Source of the DNA: CAYJBH01 sp964370825 | GTDB lineage: Bacteria > Bacillota > Clostridia > Oscillospirales > Ruminococcaceae | DNA: 64,000 nucleotides | Assembly: GCA_964370825.1 (NCBI GenBank) | Contig: CAYJKY010000008.1 | Location: 21,746-85,745, forward strand | Direction: 5' to 3' | Shown here: positions 61,367 through 64,000 of the stretch, one piece after another | Layout: each line of letters opens with the position of its first letter | Position numbering within the stretch: position 1 is the first letter of the stretch | The notes under the pieces: generated by a model | What the model was told of the DNA's origin: nothing | Databases searched by the model: none | What the model saw: only the letters and a program-made list of their open reading frames with translations | Program-made: the position numbers and the translations under genes

Positions 61367-62608
61367 ATGTACGTTGATCTTTATACAATAACATTTGTGC
61401 TTTCTCTGGTAGCCATGTTTGGTTATCAGTTTTCGGCGTTCTCATATACTTCAAGCCTGCTGGTGGGTGGTTCAAAAAACAAGTGGCATTTTGTGTTTTT
61501 TTCTGTAATTAACACCTCTTTATTTACGGTTTCACAGCTTTATGACACACCGGTTCATCTGTTGTTGCTCATTTTTTTATTTGCTCTTACCGTTGAATTT
61601 AAGATGATTTCAAAAACCGACTACGTTCAGGTGTTTTGTGGTGCATCAATATTTGTTTTACACATGTTTGCACTTATAACCCCACTGATAATTATTGCTG
61701 CCCATATAACACAAACTTCGCCTGTCGTGCTGATAAATAGTACCGTTTATGATAACATTGTTGTAATAATAGCCTGCGTTGTTTTATCCTTAGCACATGA
61801 GGTGGTGAAAAAATACATCGACAACAACTCGATACAAAGGGTTACTGTAAAGAGTAGGCATTCGATAATTCTGCTTTTTTCAATTGTTATTGTAGTTGCG
61901 CTACAGTTAAATCATGTGATCACCATGGTTTCTGATGTTCTTTATCCGGCACAGATACTACTCTCATTGACAGTGTCTTTTGCGTCACTACTTATATTTT
62001 ATCTGTTCTTTTTATATTCCATCAACCTTATCGATGCAAGCCTCTACAAAAGATATTCCGATCAGGTTATAAGCGAGCATGAAAAAATTTCAAAGCAGAA
62101 GGAAAAACTAATCATCAAGATAGAAAAGGATGAACTTACAGGTGTGTATAACCGCCGGTTTGCCATGTCTACACTTGAGGAGATGTGTGAGGATAGCAAC
62201 AGCGGAAATCTGTTTTATGTTCTTTTTGTAGATATAAATGCCCTTAAATACACTAATGATACCTTCGGCCATAAGGCAGGAGACAGACTGATAATAAAAA
62301 TCGCCCATGCTATTTTAAACACCGCACGTGAAAATGACATTGTTGCAAGGATAGGCGGAGATGAAATTTTGGTTATCCTCACCGATTTAAGCGGCGAGGA
62401 CTGTGGAAGTATAGTCGAGCGAATACAGCAGGGTATCGAGGTTCAAAATTCGACGGAAGAGTTTTTAGTTTCGGCAAGCATAGGCTCTGTGTTTGTAGAT
62501 GAGGAGATGCGAAAAATGGGTGCAAGCCATATTTTATCGATTGCCGACGAAAACATGAGAAAAAACAAGGAGCTTTTCTACAAGCAAAGAAAGGAGGGGG
62601 CGAAATGA
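61367..62608 (+). CDS. Membrane-bound diguanylate cyclase (GGDEF)
   Basis: The 413-residue protein has an N-terminal membrane sensor of about seven helices (residues 5-220), a short coiled linker (KISKQKEKLIIKIEKDELTG) and a GGDEF domain. The signature reads GGDEI at 330-334. The inhibitory I-site RxxD is present as R321-E-N-D324, five residues before it. It should make c-di-GMP with product inhibition. The stop overlaps the next start by four bases (ATGA). Confidence 0.93.
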   Translation: MYVDLYTITFVLSLVAMFGYQFSAFSYTSSLLVGGSKNKWHFVFFSVINTSLFTVSQLYDTPVHLLLLIFLFALTVEFKMISKTDYVQVFCGASIFVLHMFALITPLIIIAAHITQTSPVVLINSTVYDNIVVIIACVVLSLAHEVVKKYIDNNSIQRVTVKSRHSIILLFSIVIVVALQLNHVITMVSDVLYPAQILLSLTVSFASLLIFYLFFLYSINLIDASLYKRYSDQVISEHEKISKQKEKLIIKIEKDELTGVYNRRFAMSTLEEMCEDSNSGNLFYVLFVDINALKYTNDTFGHKAGDRLIIKIAHAILNTARENDIVARIGGDEILVILTDLSGEDCGSIVERIQQGIEVQNSTEEFLVSASIGSVFVDEEMRKMGASHILSIADENMRKNKELFYKQRKEGAK

Positions 62609-63831
62609 CCATACCTCTACTGATAGCCTTGACGGTGCTGTCCTTTATCGGCTATCACCTAACCTTCTTTTCCTACTGTGCCTATATATTTAATGTAAAT
62701 AAGTTCCCCAAAAGAATGGGTGTCCTGTGTGGTAGCATCAATCTTGCGTTTTGGCTGGTTTATATGCTTGCCATACCTGTAAATCTTGAGCCGCTCATGA
62801 TCGTGTTATACGCATTTCTGTTGTTGTTGGAAACAAAACTGGTGTTTAAAACCGGTGTGGTACAGATGCTGTTTATCGGTGTAACCTTTACCATCAACCT
62901 GTTTGCAAAAAGGCTGGCGCTTCTTGCAATATTTGCACTGTTTAATGGCGGACTTATCACAGATGTTTTTGCCGATGTAAAGCTAATGCTGTTGGTGGGA
63001 ATATTAAGCTTTGTCATTTCAATACAAACAATAAGCGTTGCAAGAAAGATGATTCCGAGAAACTCACTCGACATTATACTTGCCGACAATAAAAACATAT
63101 CCTTTTTAACGGCGGCATTTTCTATCCTTCTTACAACGCTGTTCATGTTCCAACTTACCCTGTCTGTTGATGGGGGTAGCGGTTTGCTTATTCATTATGC
63201 CGTTTTAGGAGCTTTGGTTATTGCCGCCTTTGCGATTTTTATAGTGTTTGCATTCTTTCTTGCCGAGCTTAGAATTCAAACCGAGACATACAAGAGGTTG
63301 AGCCGTAAAAACACGGAGGACTTAGAGAATTTAAAGGGACTTGAGCAGGAAGCTATAAAAGATACCCTCACAGGGCTGTATACAAGAGATTTTGCCGACG
63401 ATGCCGTTCAACGGTTAGTAACGAGCAGGAGCGATTTTTTTGTTGCATTTATCGATCTTGACGGTTTAAAAATCGTTAACGACATACATGGTCACGAGGA
63501 GGGGGATTTCTATATACAGACAGTGGCAGAAACCCTAACCGACTACTTCACCGATGATTTGGTTTGCAGATACGGTGGTGACGAGATGGTGATTGTGGGC
63601 CAATACAGAGCGGGCGACGAGGTAACAAAGAGGCTGATTTGGTGCTATAATGCGGTTGCCAATATTCCGAAGCAATTTAACAAAAAATACTCCACCTCTA
63701 TAAGCTATGGTGTTGCATTTAAAAGATCCACCGAGATGATTTCGGCGGCAGATCTGATAGCAATTGCAGACGCTCGAATGTATGAACTGAAAAAAAGCAA
63801 CAAAAAACATCGCAAGGTTGTTCAGGTATAA
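62605..63831 (+). CDS. Second membrane-bound diguanylate cyclase (GGDEF)
   Basis: The 408-residue paralogue of the preceding gene has a similar N-terminal multi-helix sensor, a linker and a GGDEF domain with GGDEM at 324-328. The position equivalent to the I-site Arg is Phe316, so product inhibition is probably lost. It is translationally coupled to the previous gene. Two cyclases with different I-sites beside an EAL phosphodiesterase suggest a tuned c-di-GMP module. Confidence 0.93.
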   Translation: MTIPLLIALTVLSFIGYHLTFFSYCAYIFNVNKFPKRMGVLCGSINLAFWLVYMLAIPVNLEPLMIVLYAFLLLLETKLVFKTGVVQMLFIGVTFTINLFAKRLALLAIFALFNGGLITDVFADVKLMLLVGILSFVISIQTISVARKMIPRNSLDIILADNKNISFLTAAFSILLTTLFMFQLTLSVDGGSGLLIHYAVLGALVIAAFAIFIVFAFFLAELRIQTETYKRLSRKNTEDLENLKGLEQEAIKDTLTGLYTRDFADDAVQRLVTSRSDFFVAFIDLDGLKIVNDIHGHEEGDFYIQTVAETLTDYFTDDLVCRYGGDEMVIVGQYRAGDEVTKRLIWCYNAVANIPKQFNKKYSTSISYGVAFKRSTEMISAADLIAIADARMYELKKSNKKHRKVVQV

Positions 63832-64000
63832 TCTCCGCCTGCGGCGGAGCTAATGGAAATATTACATGACTCGTTTCTCTCGTCATTTTGCACCTTGTGC
63901 AAAAACAGTAATATTTCTAGAGCCGGCAGGTTCGTATAATCTCCACCTGCGGCGGAGCTAATGGAAATATTACATGACTCGTTTCTCTCGTCATTTTGCA
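63826..64000. repeat. Palindromic repeat units with 108-bp period (continues beyond window)
   Basis: The 67-base segments 63826-63892 and 63934-64000 differ by one base. The first unit has nested inverted repeats: CTCCGCC/GGCGGAG (63833-63849), TTTTGCAC/GTGCAAAA (63886-63904) and AAATATTAC/GTAATATTT (63857-63916). The left edge overlaps the last codons of the GGDEF gene. The second unit runs to the window edge, so copy number is unknown. Confidence 0.85.

Noticed and set aside
63826..64000. CRISPR array at the window edge
   Set aside because: The repeated segment is 67 bases or longer with nested palindromes and only two copies; no spacer pattern or cas gene is present.

Overview
The window reads as a chromosomal segment of an anaerobic Clostridia-type Firmicute, most likely a gut Oscillospiraceae/Ruminococcaceae relative. 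This is an inference from gene content: type III glutamine synthetase, Cys-type sulfatases, dockerin-like modules, UPF0371/DUF1846, a feoA-feoB-Cys-rich-tail operon, an infC-rpmI-rplT operon, FrhB/pyruvyl-transferase polysaccharide genes, and consensus TTGACA-N17-TATAAT promoters. No rRNA, tRNA, CRISPR array, transposase or prophage was found.

Layout. 1-4.5 kb: the 3' part of a sulfatase, an HtrA protease and a DUF1846 protein. 4.6-11.9 kb: two giant paralogous secreted GLUG-repeat proteins with C-terminal dockerin-like modules. 12-18.7 kb: ilvE, a YjbR protein, then a reverse-strand run of AEC transporter, maf, patatin, murD and a methionine-gamma-lyase-like protein. 18.8-22.6 kb: glnN, HAD phosphatase, rpiB, SdpI-like protein. 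22.6-30.3 kb: an AT-richer surface polysaccharide locus (FrhB-like, pyruvyl transferase, glycosyltransferase, Wzy-like membrane protein) and a Ser-rich beta-helix surface protein. 30.3-32 kb: thioredoxin-like protein and ccdA, among several inverted-repeat elements. 32.4-39.5 kb: lysS, ruvX, two unknown membrane proteins and potABCD. 39.7-43.3 kb: a complete sulfatase and a third dockerin-like protein. 43.2-50.9 kb: an Lpl-type sugar ABC transporter, a PhnP-like hydrolase and an OPA-type permease, divergent from a DeoR regulator and a phosphodiesterase-type enzyme. 50.9-52.3 kb: infC-rpmI-rplT with a structured leader. 52.4-56.8 kb: OFA-type permease, DJ-1 protein and the feo iron operon with three copies of a GTTAG-N6-CTAAC operator. 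56.8-58.9 kb: GH92 mannosidase. 59-63.8 kb: peptidoglycan-binding protein with a possible RNA switch, then an EAL-GGDEF-GGDEF cyclic-di-GMP operon. The window ends in a 108-bp-period palindromic repeat.

How it fits together. The sulfatases, GH92, OPA/Lpl transporters and dockerin proteins suggest life on host or sulfated glycans. The polysaccharide locus, beta-helix protein and c-di-GMP genes suggest regulated surface or biofilm behaviour. The less-described material is non-coding and modular: a triplicated ribosome-binding-site repeat, a candidate translational switch with mutually exclusive helices, several palindromic intergenic elements, and the dockerin-like module shared by three secreted proteins with no scaffoldin in view.
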